The notes: generated by a model from the letters alone, not told the origin. A DNA stretch of 64,000 bases from Candidatus Opimibacter iunctus (GCA_016716665.1 JADJVH010000019.1:1-64000); one strand, 5' to 3'. Positions 49,112 to 56,415 are shown, counted from the stretch's first letter. Numbers and translations are program-made.

Positions 49112-49765
49112 TGGCCCGTTGACAAACTGGGACAGAAAAGCTGCAAGAACGCCGCCTACAAAATTGGCAAGTGGGAATACCCATATCGTCTCCCATGAAG
49201 TGATATTGGCCATCGTGATGCCGAGGCCGATGGCGGGATTGAAAGCTCCTCCGGAAATATCACTAAAGGCAAACATGACGGCCATGAATGTAAATCCAAG
49301 AGCAACACCATAGTAAATATTACCAGCCGTTTTCTTGATGGTCGTGAGGTTGAGGAATACGTATACAAACAATATAGTACCAAGTAATTCTGCAATCAGG
49401 GAGGGTACAATGTCCAACACCTTTGGAGATGGTGCTGCTGCACCTGTGGAGTTCAATAAAAAGCCTGCGAGCATGGCGGCCAATGTGCCGCCGATAAACT
49501 GGGAGACAATGTATGGCAGGAGGTCGCCTGAATTGAGCTTACCACGCAGGTAGGTAGCCAGGCTCACGGCTGGATTGAAATGTCCTCCGGAGATATGAAA
49601 ACCTGAATACATCAGGGCCAGGAGCATACCGCCGGTAGCGATTGGAGCAAACTGGCCCATGCTGCCGGCCTCCATCATGCATATCGTGATCACAAGGAAA
49701 AATGTGCCTAGAAATTCAACCACATATTTTCTGAAAGCACCTGTGTTGTCTGGTTTAGTTGCCAT
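49103..49765 (-). CDS. Aquaporin/MIP channel with an altered selectivity-filter residue
   Basis: 220 residues, six hydrophobic segments and two NPA loops: residues 64-66 (SGGHFNPAVSLATYLRG) and 176-178 (SGGAFNPAIGLGITMAN). Known: water channels have Arg directly after the second NPA; here it is Ile (NPAIGL), so solute selectivity may differ (inference). Function: passage of water or small neutral solutes through the cytoplasmic membrane. The last codons and the stop (GPEA then TAG) fall in the GGCATAG heptamer array. Confidence 0.88.
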   Translation of the reverse strand: MATKPDNTGAFRKYVVEFLGTFFLVITICMMEAGSMGQFAPIATGGMLLALMYSGFHISGGHFNPAVSLATYLRGKLNSGDLLPYIVSQFIGGTLAAMLAGFLLNSTGAAAPSPKVLDIVPSLIAELLGTILFVYVFLNLTTIKKTAGNIYYGVALGFTFMAVMFAFSDISGGAFNPAIGLGITMANITSWETIWVFPLANFVGGVLAAFLSQFVNGPEA

Positions 49766-49937
49766 CCTCCGGTTTGTTTTGTATATCAGTCAGGTCATCA
49801 ATCAATCGACCTGAAAAATAGAAATAAAAATCAAGAATCACTTAAATCAAGCCAGCATAATTGCCTTAGGATTAGCTTAGAAAGGTTCCAAACAGGATAA
49901 TACCTTCATAGGGAAGCAATTACTGATCTTTGCGGCG

Positions 49938-50996
49938 GTGAACAATGAAACTCACATAGAAGATACCACCTGGATGGCCAGGTGCCTGGATCTGGCCAGG
50001 CGAGGCCTGGGCCAGGTGTCTCCCAATCCACCGGTAGGCGCAGTCTTAGTCTACCAGGACCACATACTGGGCGAAGGCTACCATACCGCATATGGCGCAC
50101 CTCATGCTGAGGTGGAAGCAATAAGGAGTGTACCGGCTGAGCTGCGATATCTGATTCCATTGTCAACCCTATATGTTTCACTCGAACCATGCTGCATCAC
50201 CGGCAAGACACCTCCATGCACCGACCTGATCATCCGTGAAGGCATCATGGACCTGCGCATCAGCACCCGCGACCCCAATCCTGCTATGGCCGGAACCGGA
50301 CTCGAACGACTAAGGGCTAAGGGTGTGAAGATTACAGAAGGAATCCTTGAAGAAGAAGGCAAAGCACTCATCCGTTCTTTTACCACTAATATCCTCCAGC
50401 ACAGGCCTCACATCATCCTCAAATGGGCCCAGTCACGATTTGGCTATTCAGGCATCAAGGGCCAGCAAGTATGGCTCAGCCAACCTGCAACTAAAGTATG
50501 GTCGCATAGTCAGCGCGCTGTAGCCGATGCGATCATGGTCGGGGCACGAACAGTAGAAACAGATAACCCATCGCTGACGGTCAGGGAGTACCCGGGACGA
50601 TCCCCACACAGGGTGATCTTTGATCCAAACGGAAGGCTCCGTAATCAATACAATGTATTCAATGCCGATGGCAGAGAGGTCTACTACTTTTCCACCACAG
50701 ATAACACGACCATTGAAGGTGCCCACATCAGGAAACATATCCTGAACCATGAAGATGATCCGCTGAAACAGATACTTGATGTACTGTTTCAAAATCAAAT
50801 CGGCATCCTTCTGGTCGAAGGAGGCCCTTATCTGCAGAAGCAGTTTGTCAAACAAAATCTATGGGATGAAGCCTGGGTGATCCATACACAGCATGATCTG
50901 GCGCAGGGCATTGCATCTCCGGATGTGATGGGGAGGTTGATAGGGAGGATTGAGGTTGAGGGGGATGTTGTGGTTGGGATAAAAAATCACCCCTAA
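49938..50996 (+). CDS. ribD: Riboflavin biosynthesis bifunctional deaminase/reductase RibD
   Basis: 352 residues from a GTG at 49938; the first ATG (49974) would shorten the N-terminus that family members keep. Deaminase: zinc ligands His56 (PHAEVEAI), Cys85 and Cys94 (EPCCITGKTPPCTD). Reductase: the NADPH part from about 150 (IILKWAQSRFGYSG, ADAIMVGARTVETDNPSLTV, ILLVEGGPYLQKQF). Known: converts the first pyrimidine intermediate of the riboflavin pathway in two steps in the cytoplasm. No riboswitch is seen upstream. Its last codons and stop (AAT CAC CCC TAA) lie in the left inverted repeat of the DUF559 unit. Confidence 0.92.
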   Translation: MNNETHIEDTTWMARCLDLARRGLGQVSPNPPVGAVLVYQDHILGEGYHTAYGAPHAEVEAIRSVPAELRYLIPLSTLYVSLEPCCITGKTPPCTDLIIREGIMDLRISTRDPNPAMAGTGLERLRAKGVKITEGILEEEGKALIRSFTTNILQHRPHIILKWAQSRFGYSGIKGQQVWLSQPATKVWSHSQRAVADAIMVGARTVETDNPSLTVREYPGRSPHRVIFDPNGRLRNQYNVFNADGREVYYFSTTDNTTIEGAHIRKHILNHEDDPLKQILDVLFQNQIGILLVEGGPYLQKQFVKQNLWDEAWVIHTQHDLAQGIASPDVMGRLIGRIEVEGDVVVGIKNHP

Positions 50997-51510
50997 ATCC
51001 CCTGAAAGGGGACCTTTTCATACCCTATAAGGGGCCTTGCTAATTCCCTATATCTTTATCAGGTTAAACACCAGGAAAATGAAAACAAATATGAATTTCG
51101 GGGCAAACTCCGTCATATTCGGACGTGCAAAAAACTTACGGAACAACCAGACTTTTGCTGAGAAACTTTTATGGTCCAGGTTGCGGAATAATCAATTAGG
51201 TGTGAGGTTCAGGCGACAACATCCTGTAGCTAATTTTGTAGTAGATTTTTTTTGCCATACGCATCAATTGGTCATAGAGGTGGATGGAAATGTGCACCTG
51301 GATAAAACTGTCCAAATAGAAGATCAGACAAAAACCGAATCGTTAGTTGGGTTGGGTTTAACAGTAGTTAGATTTACTAACCAACAAGTGATTGAGGACA
51401 TTGAAATGGTAATCGCTCAGATAAAAAACATCCTGCTTCAACTAAAGCCCTAGTTGAGTCCTGATCACCTAAAAAGAAAGAAAAAGGTCCCCTTTAGGGG
51501 ATTTAGGGGT
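50989..51510. mobile_element. DUF559 nuclease gene between inverted repeats, candidate mobile unit
   Basis: Left repeat 50989-51018 (ACCCCTAAATCCCC... GGGGACCTTTT) and right repeat 51481-51510 (AAAAAGGTCCCC... TTAGGGGT) are inverted copies differing by one inserted G, each with an internal palindrome (CCCCTgAAAGGGG). Between them lies only the nuclease gene. The unit fits exactly between two genes: its left end supplies the ribD stop, and its right end stops 8 bases before the thioredoxin stop on the other strand. No transposase is present. Mobility is inference. Confidence 0.6.
51079..51453 (+). CDS. DUF559 / Vsr-fold endonuclease-like protein
   Basis: 124 residues from the ATG at 51079. 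Family marks: LRNNQTFAEKLLWSRLRN, RRQHPVANFVVDFFCHTHQL and IEVDGNVH, with the nuclease-type acidic residues Asp56, Glu67 and Asp69. Known: DUF559 belongs to the Vsr/PD-(D/E)xK group and is widespread next to repeats and in mobile units, with no proven substrate. It is the only gene in a 522-base unit bounded by inverted repeats. Confidence 0.85.
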   Translation: MKTNMNFGANSVIFGRAKNLRNNQTFAEKLLWSRLRNNQLGVRFRRQHPVANFVVDFFCHTHQLVIEVDGNVHLDKTVQIEDQTKTESLVGLGLTVVRFTNQQVIEDIEMVIAQIKNILLQLKP

Positions 51511-51518
51511 CAATTAGG

Positions 51519-52067
51519 CTAATTACCAGATTTGACAGGCACAGGAGTCTGCTTGAGATTGTACATCTCTTCATACTTCTTCCAGGGCGTAGTCTTGTAA
51601 TAGTCCTCGGCAAAGTACTTCATGATCTTGTCAAGGGACATTACATCCTTATAGCCGGGTATCGGTTGGAGTACGTTGAGTTTCTCATCAAGGAATACGA
51701 TCGTGGGGTAAGACAGCTTGCCAAAGGTGATCTCTGAGGCGAGCTGATGATAGCCACTGCTACCGGACTTGATGAAGCTGTAGACCTTGTCATTGAAATG
51801 GATATCGCCCTTGGTCTCTGCGTCAAACTTGACAGGATAAAAATTCTTATTGATGTATTTGCTGATCTCAGGATTGTCAAAGGTCTCTTTGTCCATTTTC
51901 TTGCACCAACCGCACCACTGGGTGTATACGTCCACGAGAATCTTGCGGGGCTCCTTCTTGGTTCTGGCCTGGGCCTCATCCCAGCTGAGCCAGTTGACCT
52001 GGGCGGCCACCGGGGAGAGCAGGCTAAGGAAGGGAATACACACAAGAATCAGCAGGACACGAATCAT
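51519..52067 (-). CDS. Exported thioredoxin-fold protein (thioredoxin_7/DsbD-gamma type)
   Basis: About 182 residues from the ATG at 52067 (MIRVLLILVCIPFLSLLSPV signal peptide). The redox motif is WCGWC (51-55, YTQWCGWCKKMDKETF), followed by KYINKNFYPVKFDAETK and the cis-Pro loop GKLSYPTIVFLDEK, as in periplasmic thioredoxins that accept electrons from DsbD-like proteins. The C-terminal stretch after about 150 is short and family-specific. It is convergent with the DUF559 unit. Confidence 0.85.
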   Translation of the reverse strand: MIRVLLILVCIPFLSLLSPVAAQVNWLSWDEAQARTKKEPRKILVDVYTQWCGWCKKMDKETFDNPEISKYINKNFYPVKFDAETKGDIHFNDKVYSFIKSGSSGYHQLASEITFGKLSYPTIVFLDEKLNVLQPIPGYKDVMSLDKIMKYFAEDYYKTTPWKKYEEMYNLKQTPVPVKSGN

Positions 52068-52258
52068 TATCACATGGATTGTACAGTCAGACAAAGGTAA
52101 TGGTATAAAAACAGAGATCGTCCCCATCCGGTCATGTCGGGAGAGTCATTTAAAATATATTTAACTTTTTATGTTAAAATAGAACCCAACCCTTTCGCCC
52201 TCCGTTATCACATGAATATGCATTTCTTGTTACCTTAGATCCTAAATACCTGATAAAC

Positions 52259-53074
52259 ATGGGAATATTTGATGATGTCAAGCGCCTGTTGTGGGCCAAT
52301 AAAGCTGTAGCCAAATCGGCCGCTGAAAAAGCAGGCGAAAAAGGCCGCGAAATAGGTGAAAACCTTTCTGACAAGGCTGCTGATACCTGGAACAAGACCA
52401 AGGATTTTGCAGAGGACCTCGGGGAAAAAATCGTAACCAAGTCAAAAGAAGGCTTCCAGGAAGCCAAGGAAACCGTCAATGAGCTTTGGGACAAGAAGGA
52501 TGACTGGACACAAAAAGAACCACCCGCTGTTAAAAAGGAAGAAGAGTCAGAAGCTTTCAAAACCGGTGAGAAAATAGGGGAAACCACCGCCAAGACCTGG
52601 GATAAAGCCAAGGAAGAAGGCAAGGAACTCCTGGACAAAGCCGTAAAGACATCTGATAAAGTCTGGGAAAAGACTGAAGAAGTCAGTGAAGACCTCTGGA
52701 ACAAAGCCAAGGATGCCGCCACCAAGGTCGGCCAGAAATTTGAAGAAGGCGTAGACTCCATGCTCGAAAAGGCAAAAGCCCTCGATAAGAAAATAGAAGA
52801 AGAAAAGGACAAGGTCGATGCCAACCGCGACGGCTGGGCCGACACCACTGTCAAGGACAAACTCAAGGAACACGAATCCACCCTCAAGGGCAAGGACGAT
52901 TTCTTTGAGCGCGCCTCCCGCTATGCCGAGGGGGACTATTCCATGGGCAAGCCCGTGGTGACTAAGCCAACCGACTCTGATACTCCGGAAGAAGGAAGGA
53001 CTCCACTTCCTCCCCTTCCAAAAGATGATGATCTCGTCGATGACGCTATCATTGACGATGACGACAAGGGATAG
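52259..53074 (+). CDS. Charged LEA-like coiled-coil protein
   Basis: 271 residues starting at the ATG at 52259, no signal peptide. Residues 15-200 are long amphipathic helix rich in Lys, Glu, Ala and Asp with a recurring 11-residue pattern (AEKAGEKGREIGENLSDKAA, TWNKTKDFAEDLGEKI). The tail is acidic (DDDLVDDAIIDDDDKG). Known: late-embryogenesis-abundant-type proteins of this composition protect cells in drying or freezing. Inferred: a similar stress or surface role; no enzyme motif. The stop (TAG) abuts a GGCATAG heptamer array. Confidence 0.65.
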   Translation: MGIFDDVKRLLWANKAVAKSAAEKAGEKGREIGENLSDKAADTWNKTKDFAEDLGEKIVTKSKEGFQEAKETVNELWDKKDDWTQKEPPAVKKEEESEAFKTGEKIGETTAKTWDKAKEEGKELLDKAVKTSDKVWEKTEEVSEDLWNKAKDAATKVGQKFEEGVDSMLEKAKALDKKIEEEKDKVDANRDGWADTTVKDKLKEHESTLKGKDDFFERASRYAEGDYSMGKPVVTKPTDSDTPEEGRTPLPPLPKDDDLVDDAIIDDDDKG

Positions 53075-53080
53075 ATAGCG

Positions 53081-53136
53081 TAGGGCATAGAGCATAGGGC
53101 ATAGGGCTGCAGTTGGCAATTGGCAGTCAGCGGTGG
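53081..53136. repeat. Eight-unit 7-bp periodic array, two unit types in one phase
   Basis: TAGGGCA, TAGAGCA, TAGGGCA, TAGGGCT, then GCAGTTG, GCAATTG, GCAGTCA, GCGGTGG: 56 bases with no slip. It starts 6 bases after the LEA-like gene stop. Confidence 0.8.
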
Positions 53137-53156
53137 GATATTGGGCATTGCCTTTC

Positions 53157-53192
53157 GCCTCTTTAGCTTCTTTGGCCTCTTTAGCCTTTTTA
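53157..53192. repeat. Four-unit 9-bp array (GCCTCTTTA)
   Basis: GCCTCTTTA, GCTTCTTTG, GCCTCTTTA, GCCTTTTTA. It sits just right of the heptamer array and would code KEAKEAKEAK in the opposite strand, but that frame has no gene. Confidence 0.7.
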
Positions 53193-53220
53193 GCAAGCAT
53201 GGGCTTTAATCACCGTTTTT

Positions 53221-53359
53221 CAGGGATTGAAAAACCTGGCAACTATACCTTTCTTCAGGGATTGAAATCCCTGGCAACTATACCTTTCTTCAGGGATTGA
53301 AATCCCTGGCCACAAAATCGGCCGTGCCTACGGCACTTTTGTTCGTCCCGTGGACGAAC
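53221..53359. repeat. Three-unit 35-bp direct repeat followed by two hairpins
   Basis: Units start at 53221, 53256 and 53291, exactly 35 bases apart, each carrying CAGGGATTGAAATCCCTG (a palindrome, the first copy diverged) and the first two ending GCAACTATACCTTTCTT. They are followed by hairpins GTGCC TAC GGCAC (53324-53336) and GTTCGTCC CGT GGACGAAC (53341-53359). There are no variable spacers. Confidence 0.8.
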
Positions 53360-53370
53360 TATATTTATTA

Positions 53371-53426
53371 CTCCTTTTCTCCCTTGCTCCCTTCCTCCTT
53401 TGCTCCCTTCCTCCCTTCCTCCCTTT
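53371..53426. repeat. Seven-unit 8-bp array (CTCCCTTN)
   Basis: CTCCTTTT, CTCCCTTG, CTCCCTTC, CTCCTTTG, CTCCCTTC, CTCCCTTC, CTCCCTTT. On the other strand the units read like AAGGGAG, related to the GGAGCAAN array at 59605. Confidence 0.7.
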
Positions 53427-53430
53427 CTTC

Positions 53431-53461
53431 TTGCCCATATGGCAAAGAAATATTATGTTTG
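53431..53461 (+). promoter_or_regulatory. Bacteroidota-type promoter (TTG, 20 bases, TATGTTTG)
   Basis: TTG at 53431-53433 and TATGTTTG at 53454-53461, spaced 20 bases, match TTG-N17-23-TAnnTTTG exactly. Transcription would start near 53468, 13 bases before the ATG of the small membrane protein. Confidence 0.6.
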
Positions 53462-53480
53462 CGGCCTACAAAATCGACTC

Positions 53481-53651
53481 ATGGAAACAGAGGTAACTAC
53501 CGAAAAGAAAGGAAATAAAGGGCTCTACTGGCTGATCACCCTGGTCTCAGCTGCAGCCTGCGCGGGTTTACTCATCTTCAGCCCTGAATGGTTCTGGCTG
53601 ACTTTGCCTTTCCTCTTCACCTATTTTGTGAAGGCGATTGATATGATGTAA
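53481..53651 (+). CDS. Small two-helix membrane protein of unknown function
   Basis: 56 residues (METEVTTEKKGNKGLYWLIT ...). Polar start, then two hydrophobic helices (about 16-33 and 36-52). No family recognised. A good promoter 20 bases upstream supports it as a real gene. It is followed at once by a heptamer array. Confidence 0.55.
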   Translation: METEVTTEKKGNKGLYWLITLVSAAACAGLLIFSPEWFWLTLPFLFTYFVKAIDMM

Positions 53652-53652
53652 G

Positions 53653-53708
53653 AGCTGTCAGCTATCAGCCGTCAGCTATAAGCTATAAGCTATAAGCCAT
53701 TAGCTATC
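53653..53708. repeat. Eight-unit 7-bp array (AGCTATA type)
   Basis: AGCTGTC, AGCTATC, AGCCGTC, AGCTATA (three times), AGCCATT, AGCTATC: 56 bases, no slip. It starts right after the stop of the small membrane gene. Confidence 0.8.
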
Positions 53709-53715
53709 ATTACCG

Positions 53716-53832
53716 GCAGCCAAGAGGCTGCAGATGTTGATTCATCACTCGACACAGTCTTTTTTTGATTGTGCAGTTGGCAGCCGGAGGCTACCAACAA
53801 CATTTGTTTGTTTATTTAAAAACAAACAAATG
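53716..53832. repeat. Two-hairpin element (GCAGCC variant)
   Basis: Hairpin 1 is GCAGCC AAGA GGCTGC (53716-53731): same AAGA loop as the GGAGCC type but a different, still paired stem. Hairpin 2 is GTTGG-c-AGCC / GGCT-a-CCAAC (53776-53798). It ends AACATTTGTTTG and a 13-base inverted repeat CATTTGTTTGTTT / AAACAAACAAATG (53801-53832). Confidence 0.75.
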
Positions 53833-53841
53833 TTTAAAAAA

Positions 53842-53862
53842 CTCACGTCTCACGTCTCACGA
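53842..53862. repeat. CTCACGN 7-bp triplet supplying the polX stop codon
   Basis: CTCACGT, CTCACGT, CTCACGA. On the minus strand this is CGTGAGACGTGAG; the PolX stop TGA (53857-53859) lies inside it. The same unit starts the array at 48884. Confidence 0.65.
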
Positions 53863-55506
53863 TTTCCTAAGCCACTGCTCAAACTCAGCAAGTGACAAAG
53901 CATTGAGGCATGACCCTACCTTTAGCCCCCCTTTCCTCGCGGCAAAGACTCCATACTTGACATAGCCTACCTGGGCGCGGCTATGGGCATCCGGATTGAT
54001 GGAGACCCATACATTCTTTTCCATGCAATAGTCCAGCCAGGTGTAATCGATATCAAGGCGAAGTGGGTTGGCATTGAGTTCGATGGCAACTCCATTGGCG
54101 GCGCAGGCATCGATGATCTTCTTGTGGTTGACAGGATAACCTTGGCGAGCTAACAAAAGTCGACCGGTGGGATGGCCAAGGATACGCGTAAATGGATTTT
54201 CAATAGCCTTGATGAGCCTCGACATCGCTTTGTCTTCATCCATCCTCAGGTTGCTGTGGATAGAAGCTACCACGAGATCAAACCTGGACAGGATATCATC
54301 CTCGTAGTCGAGCGAACCATCACCAAGGATGTCTGACTCAATGCCTTTGAATACCTTGAATGGGGCCAACCGGGCATTGATCGCATCGATCTCATCAAGC
54401 TGCTCCAACACCTGATCTGCCGATAGCCCATTAGCATAGAAAGCACTGCGGCTATGATCACAGATCGCAAAGTACTGATAGCCCTGGTCACGCACATGCA
54501 GCGACATCTCTTCGAGGGTATTCATCCCGTCACTATACGTGCTATGATTGTGGATGATGCCCTTGATATCTTCATTCGTGATGAGATCTTCCCAATATGC
54601 CGGAGGATAAATCTCTATTTCCTCACGATCATAGAGCTCAGGAGGCAATCCTTCAAATCCACCCTGCGCAAGGATCTCTTCCAGGTCCCCGCCACTACCA
54701 AAATCATCAGCCTCGGAGAGTTTTTCATACAATCCGGAATACATAGTGTGCAGTGCCCAATGATTGTTAAAATCAGCCTTCGGGCATGTATGCACCGTGA
54801 TCTTCATGCGTTCGTCAAAAGTGATAGCAATAGCATCTTCGGCCTGATCATCATTAATGACTACGCCAGGCACTGCAGCAAGAACGTCCGCGTCAATCTC
54901 GGGGGCAATCAATAATTGCAGTTTGCTGATGACCGGAGTCTTTGTGGCAAACTCACCAACCCATGAGATATGATGGCCAGGCAATGCCTTTTGCATCTTT
55001 TTCAGGATGATCTCCAGGTCTTCTTCAATATTTCCATAGAGGTACCTGTCCTGCGAATCCAGAAAATAAGAAATCTTCTGCTGCAGGTCCTGCTGTGTCT
55101 TGAGCCCGAAACCGGGAAGTTTAATCAGGCGGTTTTCGGTGCATGCATAGAGCAGCTCCGCAGGAGACTCGATCTTGAGCGCATCCCATATCACCCTGAT
55201 CTTCTTTGGCCCTAGTCCTTTGACTGAAAGTAATTGCTGAATGCCTTCGGGCGTCTTTGCCTTTAGCTTTTCCAGGGCATCAATCTTTCCCGTCGACAAT
55301 AACTCCTTGATTTTTGTAGTGACCGATGACCCAACGCCTGGCAAGGCATCAAGTTCCTGCTCCGTCATTTTATCAATCGGAGCATCTGTCTTGCGCAAGG
55401 CGAGATAGGCCGTTGAATACGCCTTCGTCTTAAACGCATTTTCCCCATGGAGTTCCATCAGGCTGGCCAGGAGGCTAAACTGGCGGGCGATATCCTTATT
55501 GACCAT
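53857..55506 (-). CDS. polX: PolX-like protein with intact PHP phosphoesterase but degenerate polymerase site
   Basis: 549 residues from the ATG at 55506. Helix-hairpin-helix modules (LDALPGVGSSVTTKIKELLS, LLSVKGLGPKKIRVIWDALK), then the PolX nucleotidyl region, then PHP (from about 325: GIIHNHSTYSDGMNT, FAICDHSRSA, GIESDILGDG, VVASIHSN, ILGHPTGR, VSINPDAHS). Known: polymerase members have GDxDxL at the active site; here the matching stretch is VISKLQLLIAPEID with no Asp pair, so nucleotide transfer is unlikely while the PHP 3'-5' exonuclease or AP-endonuclease part looks complete. The start overlaps the DUF4340 stop by 11 bases. Confidence 0.85.
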   Translation of the reverse strand: MVNKDIARQFSLLASLMELHGENAFKTKAYSTAYLALRKTDAPIDKMTEQELDALPGVGSSVTTKIKELLSTGKIDALEKLKAKTPEGIQQLLSVKGLGPKKIRVIWDALKIESPAELLYACTENRLIKLPGFGLKTQQDLQQKISYFLDSQDRYLYGNIEEDLEIILKKMQKALPGHHISWVGEFATKTPVISKLQLLIAPEIDADVLAAVPGVVINDDQAEDAIAITFDERMKITVHTCPKADFNNHWALHTMYSGLYEKLSEADDFGSGGDLEEILAQGGFEGLPPELYDREEIEIYPPAYWEDLITNEDIKGIIHNHSTYSDGMNTLEEMSLHVRDQGYQYFAICDHSRSAFYANGLSADQVLEQLDEIDAINARLAPFKVFKGIESDILGDGSLDYEDDILSRFDLVVASIHSNLRMDEDKAMSRLIKAIENPFTRILGHPTGRLLLARQGYPVNHKKIIDACAANGVAIELNANPLRLDIDYTWLDYCMEKNVWVSINPDAHSRAQVGYVKYGVFAARKGGLKVGSCLNALSLAEFEQWLRKS

Positions 55507-56121
55507 CAGGCCAGAATTTGCGGAGATTAGTAAACACAGTCTTATATACACCAGTATTATCTGATGTAAATATGGTTTGAGGATTTGCAGTTGAATGAAT
55601 CAAGTAAGGGCGTAATGCGTCCTGGTTCTGAAACGAAGAGATGATGGTTGGCTGGGGCATAGCATCTCCTTTTAAGGTTAATGTTTCCACTAAGGTAAGG
55701 CCTTGCGTCGATGATCGTCCACTAAAGGTCGACCCTGTAGCATTGACCAGTCCTGCAAGGTAGACCTTGAACGCAGTGGAGTCCACCGCTTCCATACCGG
55801 CATAGTACCATTGTCCATCCTCTTTTTGAATCACCTGCTTGCGTCCATTGGCGCCTGTCCATTCTATCGAAGTGAGTTGGTCGGCATCATTGTGCACCAG
55901 CATCTTATCTCTAAACTGATCGGACCCTGCTTTACCCCCCGCGCGGGAAAAACCCATGGCCAAAACAACCCCCGGGGGGTCTGCTTCCCGACAAAGGAGG
56001 CCGTTTGTGCTTTATGGTCAAAACTAAATCCAGTGGAGGACTTGTTGCCTCTTAGAAATTTACCTCCCACGAAGAGCACCAGGCAACTGACCATTACGGT
56101 GAGCAGGTTACGGTTGGTCAT
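55496..56121 (-). pseudogene. DUF4340 protein, frame broken by a C/G-rich stretch
   Basis: The C-terminal part (55496-55963) reads DQFRDKMLVHNDADQLTSIE, YYAGMEAVDSTAFKVYLAGL, which fits DUF4340, a periplasmic domain common next to gldA-gldF-gldG. The N-terminal part begins at the ATG at 56121 (MTNRNLLTVMVSCLVLFVGG, a membrane anchor) in another frame. Between them the sequence has runs such as ACCCCCCGCGCGGG (55933-55947) and CAACCCCCGGGGGGT (55965-55980) and loses sense. Inferred: part of the gliding-motility ABC transporter region, damaged by sequence error or rearrangement. Confidence 0.55.
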
Positions 56122-56129
56122 AGCTCCAC

Positions 56130-56295
56130 TGCAAATCATTACCCCCCCCCCCCGGGGGTTGTTTTTAGGGGTTGCCTTGGCCGGTCTGCCCCGCCCCCCG
56201 GGGCCGGATCGCCCTGTGTTGACTTCGAAAGAGATATTGTCGACTGCTTTTTGGGTTCCGTACCTCTTTGTCAAGCCTTCTATGAGAATATCCAT
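56130..56295 (-). pseudogene. gldA: gldA remnant: N-terminus of an ABC transporter ATPase running into C/G-rich sequence
   Basis: From the ATG at 56295: MDILIEGLTKRYGTQKAVDN then ISFEVNTG, the standard GldA start, after which EIVGFLGPNGAGKST is expected. Instead the DNA runs GGCCCCGGGGGGCGGGG... (56190-56215) and then C12-G5 (56142-56158). Walker A and the remainder of GldA, as well as gldF and gldG, are absent before the DUF4340 gene. Inferred: collapse or deletion at this locus. Confidence 0.5.
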
Positions 56296-56362
56296 TTACT
56301 TTTTGTGAGATTTGTGAAACTTTTGGGGTCTCCCCCTTTACAGGACAGCGAACAAGGAACGC

Positions 56363-56388
56363 CAAAAGTATAAAATTCATTAGCGCAA
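56363..56388 (-). promoter_or_regulatory. Candidate gldA promoter (TTG, 15 bases, TACTTTTG)
   Basis: Minus strand: TTG at 56386-56388, TACTTTTG at 56363-56370, spacing 15, slightly short. 68 bases before the gldA ATG. Confidence 0.4.
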
Positions 56389-56415
56389 CATTTCGTTTAA
56401 TCCCTTATACAACTT

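Noticed and set aside
52174..52893. Minus-strand Ser/Leu-rich frame of 239 codons
   Set aside because: It is the complement of the Lys/Glu-rich LEA-like gene, whose composition leaves the antisense frame free of stops.
53221..53319. Three evenly spaced repeats resembling a CRISPR array
   Set aside because: The period is 35 bases with the whole unit conserved; there are no variable spacers, no cas genes and each unit contains its own palindrome.
56141..56160. C12-G5 run as a functional G-quadruplex
   Set aside because: It interrupts gldA coding sequence and resembles a consensus error; no interpretation is safe before read checking.
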